A stretch of DNA of 64,000 nucleotides, from assembly GCA_018257865.1 (NCBI GenBank), contig JAEUBA010000066.1:1-64000 (forward strand). The letters are read 5' to 3'. A program made the position numbers and the translations under genes. Positions within the stretch are counted from its first letter, which is position 1; every line of letters starts with the position of its first letter. The notes under the pieces were generated by a model. It had not been told where the DNA came from and did no database searches. It saw nothing but the letters and a program-made list of their open reading frames with translations. Shown here piece by piece: positions 21,976-33,189 of this stretch. The stretch comes from Stereocaulon alpinum. Its lineage: Eukaryota; Ascomycota; Lecanoromycetes; Lecanorales; Stereocaulaceae.

Positions 21976-24694
21976 TATACACTATTTCATTACTTGAAAA
22001 AAGTAATCCTACAAAAGATTCTCGCAGTTGAATTTCCACGAGCAAGAAGTCTTTGATGGTAAGAAGTTGAGGTTATAGTCGGATCCGTTGTGAAAGGGAA
22101 CTAATGCTGAAGAAGGTCTGCTAAAGGAAAGACTGGAGGAAAGTTCAATGAATGACTTGCTAAAGAGTGACTTGCGAACAGAGAATGACGCGGTGCCGAG
22201 TACACCAGCAAAAGCACAAGCGAATCCCTAGCACCTTATAGATTTCGCTGCGAGCTAGATCTACTTCTATGAGCGGGCACGATGGTAACGCCCGCCTAGC
22301 GCCCATTCCGAAAGCGGTCTTCATTTCACATATCGGCCCGATCGTGTTATGTTATCAGTTTTTAAAGACGGCCTGACTGCTGACAGACAAGACATGTCTT
22401 CGCATCCGTGTACATGAGTCATGAACTATGTTTCAAGACTGCCGTCGTGTACTGCTGACGGTATGCAAAAGTGCCAAGAAATCCGCACCACAGCTGCAGC
22501 AGTGAAGTCCATGGTGGCGCCGCGAGACTGTACATAGCGGCTGAAACAAAAGCTTGACTGTGCAAGAGACCAGAGCCTGGCTGGAGTCGTGCAACGGAAA
22601 CCGTGAACTGCTGCTGATGGTGTGTTGATTCGACACATCGAAATTCGCGCACTAACTTAATTGAGCCTTAGTCTTCCAATTTGGAATAGGGGGAAATTGC
22701 ATACCCTCTGTGCAGGGGTTTGCCACCCACAACGGCCGCGACGACTTCTTTTGGCGTTCTCACGCCCCCAGCACACAGCTGATGGCGCCGGGACAAAAGT
22801 CTGTTCAGGCTAAGATTGAACCTCCAGCTTTGTGCGCGCTCGGATAGGTTAAATTCTGTTGCTGGATATTTGCCTAGTCTGATAATCGAGGCCTCGGAGT
22901 ACAGAGTTTTGCATGATGTTAAGACTTTGACCACAGTCTTGGTTGTTCATCTGGATCTTTCTTTGGCCTGAACGTATCTGATTGTCGAGGGCGCGAACGG
23001 CAGAAGCAGGCATCAGCGTTCCGAAGTTCGATGTTCGCACATAGTACCACTTATGGGAAGCTGCATAACGCAAACAGGCGAGAGATTTTCAGTGCATAGT
23101 AACGTTGGCACTCTGTATCAGTACTGTAATCTCCGGCGCTGCTGCTTACCCCATCTCTGTGCGATAGTGACGACGATTGTGCCGCATACGGTTATACTTG
23201 AATCATGCAGCTGAGCCCTGTGTGGCCGTCGTTTGACTTGAACGCAATTATGCAGCAATGTGGTGGGAGCATTCATGCGTGACGATCTCCGGCATACTCT
23301 GCTCACCTAGCTCTTCAGTCCTGCGACTTGCAGCGTTGTGTGTGTTTACAATCTATGGTTGCTGCTGTAAAGCGACGTTCCATTAGATTTGCGACCTACC
23401 TGGGTCTGACTTTGCTTTTGAAAAGATTGAGAACGCCAGTCAGATAGCCACTTATACGGTGTTGCTGGCTCTACTTTCTTGGGCAGAACCAGCCAGTGAC
23501 TTGTCGAGCCTATCTTCTTTGCATTCCAAACAAGCGCAGTCACATTTCAAGGCATGCAAAGATGCAACGGAATCCATACTCGAAGAGATGAGTCTTGTAT
23601 TAATATGCTTGGAAATCCCATGTTTACCGCGTCAGTATCCTCAAACAAGGGCCGATTAATGCAACATCGTGAAAAAGTATGGGGGTGTTAAGACAGGAAG
23701 TAGATGCGGGATATCAGCTGTTGTGTCGGAACCCTCTCAGGAAGCACGACCCTGGGGATGCCAACGAAGGGCGTTGTGTCATCTTTGGCTCCTGCAATCA
23801 ATTTACTATCTGTAGCCGAAGCATACACGATGCTTCGCCCGGGAGACCTTGGGAGACTGAGGACGTTGGGCCCACCTGAAGCATGCACGGATAGTCGTGA
23901 ACTCGGGCCCACACGAACAGTCTCCATCCTGACTTGAGATGAGAGAAGGACGGCACAGCATCTGGCCGCCACAGTGCAGGGAGTATACCATAATCGCTCG
24001 CATAGATACTTTGAGGCGTAGCACATGTATCACAATGTCGCTTTTGATGTCATGTCGTACCTAGCAGATTGCTATTGTAGGGCTTAGGGTGAAGATTTGG
24101 ATGTTGGGGGAAGCGTACCAGCCGGGAGCACGCGGGTAGTTAAGGGTCTCAGAGCTGGGCCCTGACAAGCCTGAGCGCCGGGACCCACCCTCCCACCATT
24201 GCATCAGACCCCGCGGCAATTCCGACCCCAGACCCCACCTTCCTCGTCTTCCACGCGGATATACTGGCACGCTGCTTGCGTCGCTCGTTCTCATTTGCTG
24301 AACAATGCGCTGCCCGTTCAACTACACTGACATCAATGAGCAATGCCCGCTTCCAAACGGCGATGGGAGACCTTGAAAGACTACAGCGCTCATAGCCTAC
24401 GCTCGAGACCTAGGAATGACAAGAATAACAGCTTGAGCCAGGTCGTGTATGTCCTACTTTGTGCACCTTGACCTCTACGACTGGCCGTCGGGTCATAAAC
24501 CAAGGGTATTCCAACCTCAAAAACTCCTCGTAGCCAGTAGACACAGAAAGATGTGGATTTCTATCCTTCTAGTTGTACATCAGCAAGCATGCATGCCGAA
24601 ATCCATCATCACCACCACCCAACCACCCATATGCCGTTACTCTTTCGCAACCCCTAACACCTTCCGTATATTTTCTCAATGTCTCATGGTCTGC
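21976..24694. other. intergenic, no supported gene
   Basis: Several overlapping short frames exist at 22419-22652 and 23688-24033 but none has a domain, start context or splice signals that stand out. Composition is not RIP-like. Confidence 0.5.
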
Positions 24695-25129
24695 TCATTC
24701 TTTGAAGCCGTAAGTACCCTTCAACTTCTCAATAAGATCGACGTATTCCTTCTGTGCAGTCTGGGGTGTAGTCTTCTCATCGACGACTTTCTTCCATGCG
24801 TTGTACTTGTATTTGCCCTGGAATTTATCCTTGTGGTTAGCCAAAGCTTTCCTCAATCCCCTACGACCTTACAAGATACAATACGCAGAGGACGGGTGTC
24901 ACGGACCTTGAAGTCGAAGCTGCCGGGCTTGGTCGCCGCTGAGAAATCCTCGCCTGTACCAACCTTGAACAGTGCGTAGAGCTGTAGAGTGTATTAGCGT
25001 ATGCTCCCTGTTCGAGCAGTGTCTCGAGAAGGAAGGGCATACCTGGAGTAATTCATCGTCCGTAGGCTTTGCTTGGAGCTTCTTGGAGTCGGTGACGGCT
25101 TTCTGGAAGGGGGCTGATTGGGCCACCAT
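24695..25129 (-). CDS. acyl-CoA-binding protein
   Basis: Three exons, 25129..25043, 24981..24907 and 24817..24695, give 94 aa, the usual ACBP length. Introns of 61 and 89 bp are both phase 0; the second has a weak donor GTCCGT. The fold is fully covered: FQKAVTDSKKLQAKPTDDEL, LYALFKVGTGED, KPGSFDFKGKYKYNAW, and AQKEYVDLIEKLK. The Tyr and Lys residues that bind the CoA moiety are retained (LYALFK, KYKYNAW). ACBP buffers and transports long-chain acyl-CoA esters in the cytosol. In some fungi it is exported unconventionally as a precursor of a sporulation signal. No signal peptide, as expected. Confidence 0.93.
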
Positions 25130-25617
25130 ATCTGCTATCTATGGGCGAGACTGGAGGATTTATAGTATCTGTAGGAGTCGGTGATAGTCAGGAGTATTGT
25201 CAAGGATAGGAAGAAGGAAGTACGACTGAAGGTGTTGGGGCATGCTACTTGGCGGGGTGAAACAATCCATGCGGTAGGGCTGAATAATGCATGCATGATG
25301 ATGTGCATAAGGTAGAGTAATGCCTCAGATCGTCTTGGCGTTTCACTCCCTCATAGGTGGTTCTTTCATTAAGACATACACCAAGTGCAAGGCTACTGTA
25401 GAGACTCGACTTCATGGAGGGTTGATTTCAGGCGGAACGGATGAAGTATGGATGTCTTTATGGTACACCAGCGCACTTAGATTGCCGTTAACATCCCTCA
25501 CTAGTACCCTGCTGCCTGCTGTCTGCCACTACGCGTTCACGTGTTGATGTTGTTAACATTCATATTCAATCTTGGTCAATACTACAAATCCTAGCCTTTG
25601 TCATATATGTGTTTGCC
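25130..25617. other. divergent promoter region
   Basis: A 488-bp spacer separates the divergently transcribed ACBP (minus) and Tdp1 (plus) genes and should hold both promoters. No specific motif was recognised. Confidence 0.5.
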
Positions 25618-27468
25618 ATGGATTCGGGCAGGGGTGCAAAAAGGCGTAGAATCAGTGATGACTCTCATATCTCAAGGAACGCATCCATTTCGCCACCTCC
25701 AAAGAGGTTTGCCTCTGCCTTGAAACAGCATGCTAGAGGGTCAAGTTCTGAGTTTAAAGATATTCGTATGGGGGAGGGTCTCGAGATGTTGCCCGATACC
25801 GTAACAAATGTGCCTTCGACAAGGACCATTGCTTCTCCAGTCCAATTGAACTTCGTTGAAGAACTGCCTGCGGCCAGCAATGTTGATACTGTCAGCCTTG
25901 GGAGCATCCTTGGTGATCCCATGATTCAGAAATGCTGGCTGTTCAATTATCTCTTTGATATGGACTTTGTCATGTGTGATTATGATTACTGAAGGCAAGC
26001 ATCCAGCTGCTAACGACCACAGGGACCACTTCGACCCTGACACTAGAGACTTGGTCCAAGTCAAAGTAGTCCATGGATCCTGGAAGAGAGAAGATACGAA
26101 TGGCATAGCTATCGAGGTATAACGTCATAAGCTCTTGTTGTGAGTTTTGCAGTTGACCCATGTCAGGATGCAGCAAAGCGGTATCGGAACGTGGAAATCG
26201 TCAAGGCATATATGCCCGAGATGTACGGAACACATCATTCGAAGATGATTGTCCTCTTCCGTCATGACGACCTAGCTCAAGTAATCTTACTTACTGCCAA
26301 CTTCATAGAGCGAGATTGGAGGATGTCTCAGGCCATCTGGAAGACACCCCTACTACCACTTCAAGAGAAAGGCGCCATTCCTACAACCTCATTACCACCC
26401 TTGGGTAGTGGTCCAAGGTTCAAAACGGACCTGTTAGCATACTACGGAGGTTACGGCTCAAAGAAGCTCCAGGACCTGATTTCGCAGCTTCAGGATTACG
26501 ACTTCAGCGAGGTACGTGGTGCTCTAATCGCCAGTCTACCCGGGAAACAAACCATCCAAAGCCTCCATCCTGAGACCAACCCCCTCTGGGGCTGGCCAGG
26601 CCTGGAGCGCATTCTTAGTCGTATTCCCTCAAAAACTGTCACCCCTTCGGACCCCAACCAACAATCCCACATCGTCATCCAAGTCTCCTCCGTAGCCGCA
26701 GTCGGCGAGAAATGGCTCAACGCAACCTTTATACCCACTCTCTCCACTACCATTGACCCAAGAGCTCCACAAAAGGACACCAAGAAACCCAAGATCTCAG
26801 TCGTCTTCCCAACAACAGACGATATCCGCCACTCAGTCGATGGCTACGGTTCCGGTTCCTCAATCCACATGAAGATCTCGACACCTGCTCAGGCAAAACA
26901 ACTCGCATTACTAAAGCCAATGCTCTGTCACTGGGCTGGGGACCAGACTCCCAATTCCAGCCCGTCTTCCGTTTCGGGTATCCTTCATCCTTCAACTCCC
27001 ACGAGTCAAAGTCCCATCCGCGAAGCACACCGCCACCGCGCAGCCCCCCACATAAAAACCTACATCCGCTTCTCCGACACCTCAATGTCAACAATCGACT
27101 GGGCAATGATGACTTCCGCCAACCTATCCACGCAAGCATGGGGTGCAGCAACTAATACCAATGGCGAGGTACGGATATGCAGTTACGAGATTGGCGTTGT
27201 TGTTTGGCCTGCGTTGTGGTGGGATGATGACGGGGAAGAGGGGAAAGCGGTGATGGTGCCTGTGTTTGGGAAGGATGTTCCTGGTGAGGACGATAGATCA
27301 GGTGATGAGGACGGGTTAGAGGGTAGAAGAAAGACGGTCATAGGGTGGCGTATGCCGTATGATCTTCCGCTCGTGCCATATGGAGATGATGAGAAGCCGT
27401 GGTGCGCGAGTGAATCTTGTTCAGAGCCCGATTGGATGGGGAGGGTGTGGCCTGGATACCGGAAGTAG
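25618..27468 (+). CDS. tyrosyl-DNA phosphodiesterase 1
   Basis: Three exons, 25618..25973, 26023..26116 and 26167..27468, give 583 aa. The first intron (49 bp) has a TGCTAAC branch point; for the second (50 bp) the acceptor at 26166 is the one that preserves frame and joins ..GIAIE to DAAKRYRNVE. The N-terminus has a nuclear-localisation-like AKRRR. Both HKD-type motifs of the phospholipase D superfamily are present: THHSKM (His174, Lys176) and PHIKTYIRF (His445, Lys447), followed by MMTSANLSTQAWG. Tdp1 removes stalled topoisomerase I peptides from DNA 3' ends in the nucleus. The C-terminus carries an acidic insertion (DDDGEEG, GEDDRSGDEDG). Confidence 0.92.
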
Positions 27469-27963
27469 TGGGTGATGTTCTGAGAAGCAGCTATTGCCAC
27501 AGCTTTGGCTGGTCAGGATTGAATTATAGCGATGTTGCTTCGGTAATATGCACTTGCAATATTGAAGGGGCGTTGCCGTAACAAGAGATGTAAATCTGCT
27601 GGTCAATGAATATAGCGTTGTACATTATGTATTCCAACAGTGTGTGCGTGATGCTAATATACAGAGTATCCTTCTATCCACACCCCAGCGCAAAGCCCGC
27701 CTGTACCCGGGTCTTATTGAAGTACTTGACGACGAAAAGCCTGCCCTATGATACTTAAATCCAAAAACTGTACCCCGTTGAAGGTCGTAGGTGGCTGCCG
27801 AAGTGGAGCCGTGGTATGTGCCTCGTCGTGCCGTAATTACATGACATCCTCTTCGCTTCGAGCCCGAAGCCCATTGCTATACACAAACAGGTCATGACTC
27901 TCAATCCCTACAATACAGCCGTTAGAACCCTCATAGGAGTAACCGAACCCTTTCAGTCTAGAC
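27469..27963. other. convergent spacer
   Basis: The spacer lies between the 3' ends of Tdp1 and the minus-strand gene at 27964. It holds only untranslated or terminator sequence as far as can be seen. Confidence 0.5.
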
Positions 27964-29691
27964 TCACCAGTCATGCTCCACCCTCCATTGATCCCCCTCC
28001 TTTAGCCCCACCTGCACGATATCACACCCTTTATGTCCCCATTTCTCCTCCATGATGCGCCCACCAGCCTCAATGGTCATCTGCAGCGCCTTCTCCCACC
28101 CGTCCGCGTCGTAATGAAAGGGTTCTCCTTGTCCGCCCCTCTGCTTCAGTTGCCAGGAATTACGATACGGGTCGTGCTTCTTCTCTTGGTCCATTGCTTC
28201 GAGGGTCTCTTGTAGCTTCTTCCATGTATCGCTGCCAAGTATATCCTCCTCTGTTTCTGCAAGGTACTTTTTGTTGGCTTCTACAGTGGCAACGAGTGGG
28301 GTTTCGGCAGCCGTTCCTCCAGCGTCAGGTGCAGCAGGCGTAGCGGAATTAGAAGGGACAGACTTGTCAGCGATAGAGGTAGCAGGCTGGTCGGCAACAG
28401 TAGTAGCATCGGCTTCAGCGGTGGTGTTTGTGGTTTCCCCAAATGTGACTTTTCCGTCTTCTCCAATGCTGACCGCTTGCTTCCCGTCATCGAGTGTGCT
28501 ACCCGTAATCTTCTCTTCCGGTTTCTTATCGGCTGGTTGCGTAACTCCGCCTTTACTTGTCTCAACCTCCTTCGTTCCCTCGTCGGATGTACTCCCAGCA
28601 GTCTTTGCTCCCGAATTTTTATATGTGATCTTGTGAGAGCCGTCAGGCCCCGTTTCGACCACTCTCGTGCCTTGATCACCGGTGCCCCCTGTAACCTTCT
28701 CCTCTCTCTTCGCCGTTGCAGCCTTCCTCTTTCTTCGATAGAGCACCTCCAGGTCAGGCAAGCTTTTCCCCACATCATAGACCTTCCCCGCATCCGCAAG
28801 TGGCGTCTTCAATCCATTCATGCCCAGTCGATTGTGCATGTCGCAGTCTGTCCCGTAGTAGCCTATCATAGAATCCCATGCTCCTACTTCGATGTAAGCT
28901 GCCACATTCACTAGCGCAAGCCAGTCATATGCAAAGAAGCGAATCGCCCAACGTCCCTCCTTTTGTTCAAATTCCGGCGCAACGCTTTCTCGAATGGTAT
29001 CGACTGCGATTTGGTAGAGCGACTTGTAGGGTTTGGCATCCTCGTGGGTTTGCGCAACTGTGTCCATATGCGCCCAAAAGTAGTAAGAAAGGTTGTTGTT
29101 GATGGCTTCAGAAAGGTATAGATTCTGTAGCTGGGCGAAGGTTTGCAGAGAGGGTGTAGTCATGACGTTAACGCCGAAGATCTTCGTAAGACGGTGGTAA
29201 TCCAAGTAGAACGGATTCTGAGATGTGAGAAGCCCATTCTTATTGGCGTCAAACGTCCCCGTGTTCTCCACCACATATATATCTTCTGGAGGCCACCCTG
29301 CTGTTATGTATGATACCACCACTTGTTGTAGTAGCGGCCAGTACCTCGTGAATCCAATGTACAGTCTTGTCTTCTCAGGGACGTGCGGCTGAGGTGGCTT
29401 ATTCCAGCTTGGCACAGGCGGTAAGTCAGCAGGCGATTTGGCGCTGGCTGCCAACGGAAAGTACTCGGGCAATGGTGGAGGAATGGGTTTATTCTCTATG
29501 GGTTTGTAGAGGGGATGGGGCTTCAGCTTTGGCTTATCTTCCGCTGGGGGTGGTGGTGGTCGAATCGAGGGCACCAATGGACTGAGAGCTCGTATTGGGC
29601 CATAAGAGAAATGGAGGGTGAAAAGCGTGAGGGTTATCAGGCCCAGAGTTAAGGGCAGGAGGACGTAGCGGGAGCGCAGGGAGAAGGCCAT
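27964..29691 (-). CDS. type II membrane protein, putative Golgi glycosyltransferase
   Basis: A single exon encodes 575 aa. Residues 1-30 hold a short basic N-terminus and one hydrophobic anchor (YVLLPLTLGLITLTLFTLHF). A proline-rich stem follows, as in Golgi type II enzymes. The conserved core (about 105-320) contains RLYIGFTRYWPLLQQVVVSY, YFWAHMDT and YYGTDCDMHNRLGMNG; the Asp-rich motifs look like the DxD metal/nucleotide-sugar sites of GT-A enzymes. Residues about 330-430 are low-complexity with three imperfect repeats built around TGGTGDQGT, AGSTSDEGT and TGSTLDDGK. The C-terminus is conserved-looking again. Family number and acceptor cannot be given, so the glycosyltransferase label is tentative. 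Confidence 0.65.
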   Translation of the reverse strand: MAFSLRSRYVLLPLTLGLITLTLFTLHFSYGPIRALSPLVPSIRPPPPPAEDKPKLKPHPLYKPIENKPIPPPLPEYFPLAASAKSPADLPPVPSWNKPPQPHVPEKTRLYIGFTRYWPLLQQVVVSYITAGWPPEDIYVVENTGTFDANKNGLLTSQNPFYLDYHRLTKIFGVNVMTTPSLQTFAQLQNLYLSEAINNNLSYYFWAHMDTVAQTHEDAKPYKSLYQIAVDTIRESVAPEFEQKEGRWAIRFFAYDWLALVNVAAYIEVGAWDSMIGYYGTDCDMHNRLGMNGLKTPLADAGKVYDVGKSLPDLEVLYRRKRKAATAKREEKVTGGTGDQGTRVVETGPDGSHKITYKNSGAKTAGSTSDEGTKEVETSKGGVTQPADKKPEEKITGSTLDDGKQAVSIGEDGKVTFGETTNTTAEADATTVADQPATSIADKSVPSNSATPAAPDAGGTAAETPLVATVEANKKYLAETEEDILGSDTWKKLQETLEAMDQEKKHDPYRNSWQLKQRGGQGEPFHYDADGWEKALQMTIEAGGRIMEEKWGHKGCDIVQVGLKEGDQWRVEHDW

Positions 29692-31193
29692 AATGGGGCG
29701 TTGTGGGTGCCGTAAGAGCCGTTCGACGCTGTCATGAGGCTGGCGCTGGACAGGTTGGACAGTAGTGGGAGGTGGTCAGAGAGGCATCGAATTCTCCCAG
29801 CTCATACTCGCAAAACAGAAGTTAGGGGCCTCATGTTAAAATAATGGGATTGTAGAAGGATTGCCTTGGCATATCAGCTGTGTGAAAGCGGCACGGGGAG
29901 AATGCGGCAGCGATGGCTTATTGTGGCTTAAAACTACTCGCTGGTCTAAGCCTTGACACTAGAACCACGACGGCAAGACCGAGAAGAGATTTACTCTCCT
30001 CGATGATCGAACGTATTGCTTCATCACAGAACCAGATAGCAGCTATACCTCACAGTCTTTGGGGCAACAAGACTGCTGCTGATCACGTATATTTTGCCGC
30101 GCCGCCTGACGAAAATAGGCCCTTTGTAACGTCTGCTGCGATCCCAATGCTCGGGCTTCAGCTGCAAATCCCAACGGTTCTCTGTTGCTCTTCGTCTATC
30201 AAGTATCCACCAGCGACTCATGTGATTGCTTCTGTAATCCCATTTGCAGAAATCTACGTATTCAACCAGGTATGACGCTGTCACATTTGGCTGCGTAGCT
30301 ATCAATATGAATGTCTGTTGAGGGGCGTGAAAGGTAGCTTGTGATGACTGTGAATCTTTCTTTGGCCCTGCACTTTGTCATACAGCGAAAGCCAGAAGCT
30401 CCTATCCTTGTGAAGCTGTCACCTGCATTTGATTGTCTAAAAGTGAAGGAATGGAGGCACACGCTGCACCCACATAAAGTGCCTGCAACTAACCCTGTCA
30501 GCTCGTTGCAGATATTGTACTCGTTGCAGATGTCGTAGCCGCTCAGTACGCAGAAGTGATATTGACCTCTATCTTACCAAGCCCGACGGATTGGCACAAG
30601 AGCATATGGAAGATGATCACTACCTACTGAGTCTCTCAGATTCTCTGTTATAAACCAAGGACCCTTTCTGTTGGTTCTGAGCTACTTCGGACCTCAAATC
30701 TTCCTCCATGATCAGCTTGTATACCTCTGGCCTGCGTCCAACTCCTGGTTCGATTGTTCGACTGTGTTATTGTGATGCAGAGTATCCTGGAGCTGTACTG
30801 AGAGGCAATAGTGTCGGTCTCTGCTCCGTGGACTGGCTTGCTGTGCGTCGTCGCGCTGGTCCACAACATCTTCGGGCCCATGACCCTCTTCAATATTCTT
30901 CTCCCATTACCGTATGTTGAGCTGGCGTTGGGTTCTCATTGTCCGGCCCCTTGAATTCCCCTACTCCTGCTGGCCGGGGCCCTCATTTAAGTTGACCACG
31001 CGGCTGAGCCATATTCACTGACCCTGACCTTGTCGCCGAGAGAAATAATAAGCCCACACTCTCGCTTGTGTATCTCTCCTTCCCACTTACCTTCGTCCAC
31101 TCCATATTCCTCATCCCTCGAGATCATCCACGCCAATCAACACCCCATCTTAACCTCAATAATTCATCAATAACGCAACCAAAGCAATACGAA
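29692..31193. other. intergenic, divergent promoter region
   Basis: No supported gene. The last 150 bases before 31194 are CT/CA-rich, like a 5' leader of the next gene. Confidence 0.5.
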
Positions 31194-31926
31194 ATGGTCA
31201 TCATGTATGTTATATGTTCATGGGATGTGTCCATTCGATGGAATACAGCTAATGTTATGATAGAGGTGTTGGTCAGTGGGTGGACGCTGTGGATCATATC
31301 TACGGCGATCCTGTCGAATTGGCAGAGCGCCCGAAGCTAGTAAGCTGTTTTACTCCCGAAACACCCTTTGCTCGCACACAATCCGCCCTTTCATCTCCAA
31401 GAATCTCACCTCCCGCCACACACCTGACCAGAAACACACAACCATCACCTTAGGCACGTGCAACAACGTCTGACTCCAACCAGCGTGCCGAGGGCAAGGT
31501 ACCGCTGATCCACCCCAAGAAGATTGGAGTAAGTACTCAGCTTCCTACTTCCTACCCGAAAAACTCGCTTACAAGCAACAGATCTCTCCCGAGACCATCG
31601 CCGCTCGTGAAGCCGACCTGGATCACATTGCCCTCGCAGCAGAACAGCAGAAGCAGAAAGAGAAGAACCACGGCCCTCATCCCATCAACGAAGATCTCAT
31701 CAAGCAAATCTTCGGCAATCTCATGAGCGTCCACCAGCATCATCGTGCGGAAGCTGTCAAGAAGGGCGAAACTATTACCGTCCCGTTGCCCCGTCTTGAG
31801 GATTTCTTACCCCAGCGTCAGCAGTACCCGACGGTACCACCCTCGAGTCCCGCTTCCACATCTGGGACTGTCGTCGCTAACACTGGCAAGGAGAAGGGTA
31901 AGGCTACCGATGATGAGGAGAAATGA
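31194..31926 (+). CDS. uncharacterised 168-aa protein with four exons
   Basis: Exons 31194..31204, 31264..31339, 31454..31528 and 31582..31926 join in frame to 168 aa. The first exon is only 11 nt (MVI plus a split codon). Donors are GTATGT, GTAAGC and GTAAGT; acceptors TAG, TAG and CAG. The product begins MVIIGVGQWVDAVDHIYGDP, continues with a charged helix (READLDHIALAAEQQKQKEKN) and ends in a proline/serine- and lysine-rich tail (GKEKGKATDDEEK). No signal peptide, membrane segment or recognised domain. Good splice signals and an uninterrupted spliced frame support a real gene. Function unknown. Confidence 0.7.
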
Positions 31927-33189
31927 GGGACTGTTTGCCAATGTCAAGGTGAAAATTCGAGGGTTGTTCACGAGCGACATGGGGCACTGATAGAGGTATT
32001 TTTGCTTCCGTTATGCTGCTAGAAAAGGCTAATGATAAGTTACAGGGTACATTGCATATGGTAGGAGGCTTTTTCACTCTATATTCAGGGTTTATACCTA
32101 GGAACGTGGCTTTCTTGAGTGGTTAGAGATTATAATTAAGGAAGTTCGGCAAGGGCAATCCGTTGAGCGAAATTTTTTCTGCCCTTTCATCGCCTACTGA
32201 CTATAGCTGGCGTGCCATTGAAGTGTAGAAAGAACACTGCTTGACAAGTTGTGAACTAGGAGCAAAAAGGATTGCAATCATACGAGTCAAGTCTATGACC
32301 ATTAAAGGGATGGCATCATCAGATGTTCATATTCTCGGCTATTCTTCGGAATCTTGTCCAATTGCAACGAGGGACCACTGCTTTCGATACAACAGTGTGC
32401 AAAGATAGCATAGTTCTAGCGCGTATGCACACCCTGTGAGCCTGTTTTGGTGTTACCGACTGGGTGTTTACGGAAGGACGCTACGATCCTACCGATAAGG
32501 GCCCTCTCATTATCTGAGCCTATATTACCATTGGTCGCTAAGTCTTAGTTCATACACCGTTGATATGACTAACTGCCTTTGGAGCTTATCTAGCACAAGT
32601 GCTCGGCAGATATCGAGATTGCCGCCGCGCCTTGTATCTTCAAACGTACTATCTGACCACCAAAGCCGTTGCTAAAACGTCTTGAAGTGCAGAAGAGCCA
32701 AATATAACTAGGGCCTCGTTATCAAGCGTGGCCGTTTAGAGTAACGCAATCCCTCTTTATACATGCTCCACCGTCTTGGCCGTATGTCGGGCGCTACCGG
32801 ACTGTATTCGGTCTCATGCCACGATAACTGTTCACCATACGTAAAGGCGTTAGGATAGACCGTTACCGATGCGCATCAACGGTCCGTGCCCTTTCGCTAG
32901 CGCTTCTGTCGCCAATTGTACGACTGCATTCAGTATATAGCGTCGCATAACTTGCTCTCCGAGCGGAAAGACCAGGTTTGAGGTATATGTACATGGATGA
33001 TTGCTGCTCGGCCACATGCAGAAAATCGGGTGCTTTTGCAGATGATCCCTGAGTGTTTCGTACCTGCATACTCGCTCGTTTCTCCGCTAAGGTAAATTCA
33101 CGTCCTCTATAGGCTCGTAATGTGACGGGAAGATCACGCAAAGTACAGACACACATTGGCTGTTCAAGTCAAGATAGCAAGGAAGGACT
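31927..33189. other. intergenic, no supported gene
   Basis: Nothing recognised. It contains the presumed promoter of the metal ATPase; no copper-response motif could be assigned with confidence. Confidence 0.5.

Noticed and set aside
24449..24979. 176-aa plus-strand open frame
   Set aside because: It is antisense to the clearly recognised acyl-CoA-binding protein exons and has no domain features.
28281..28914. open frames on both strands inside the Golgi-type enzyme gene
   Set aside because: Shadows of its repetitive linker; the 575-aa frame is continuous and has anchor, stem and core.
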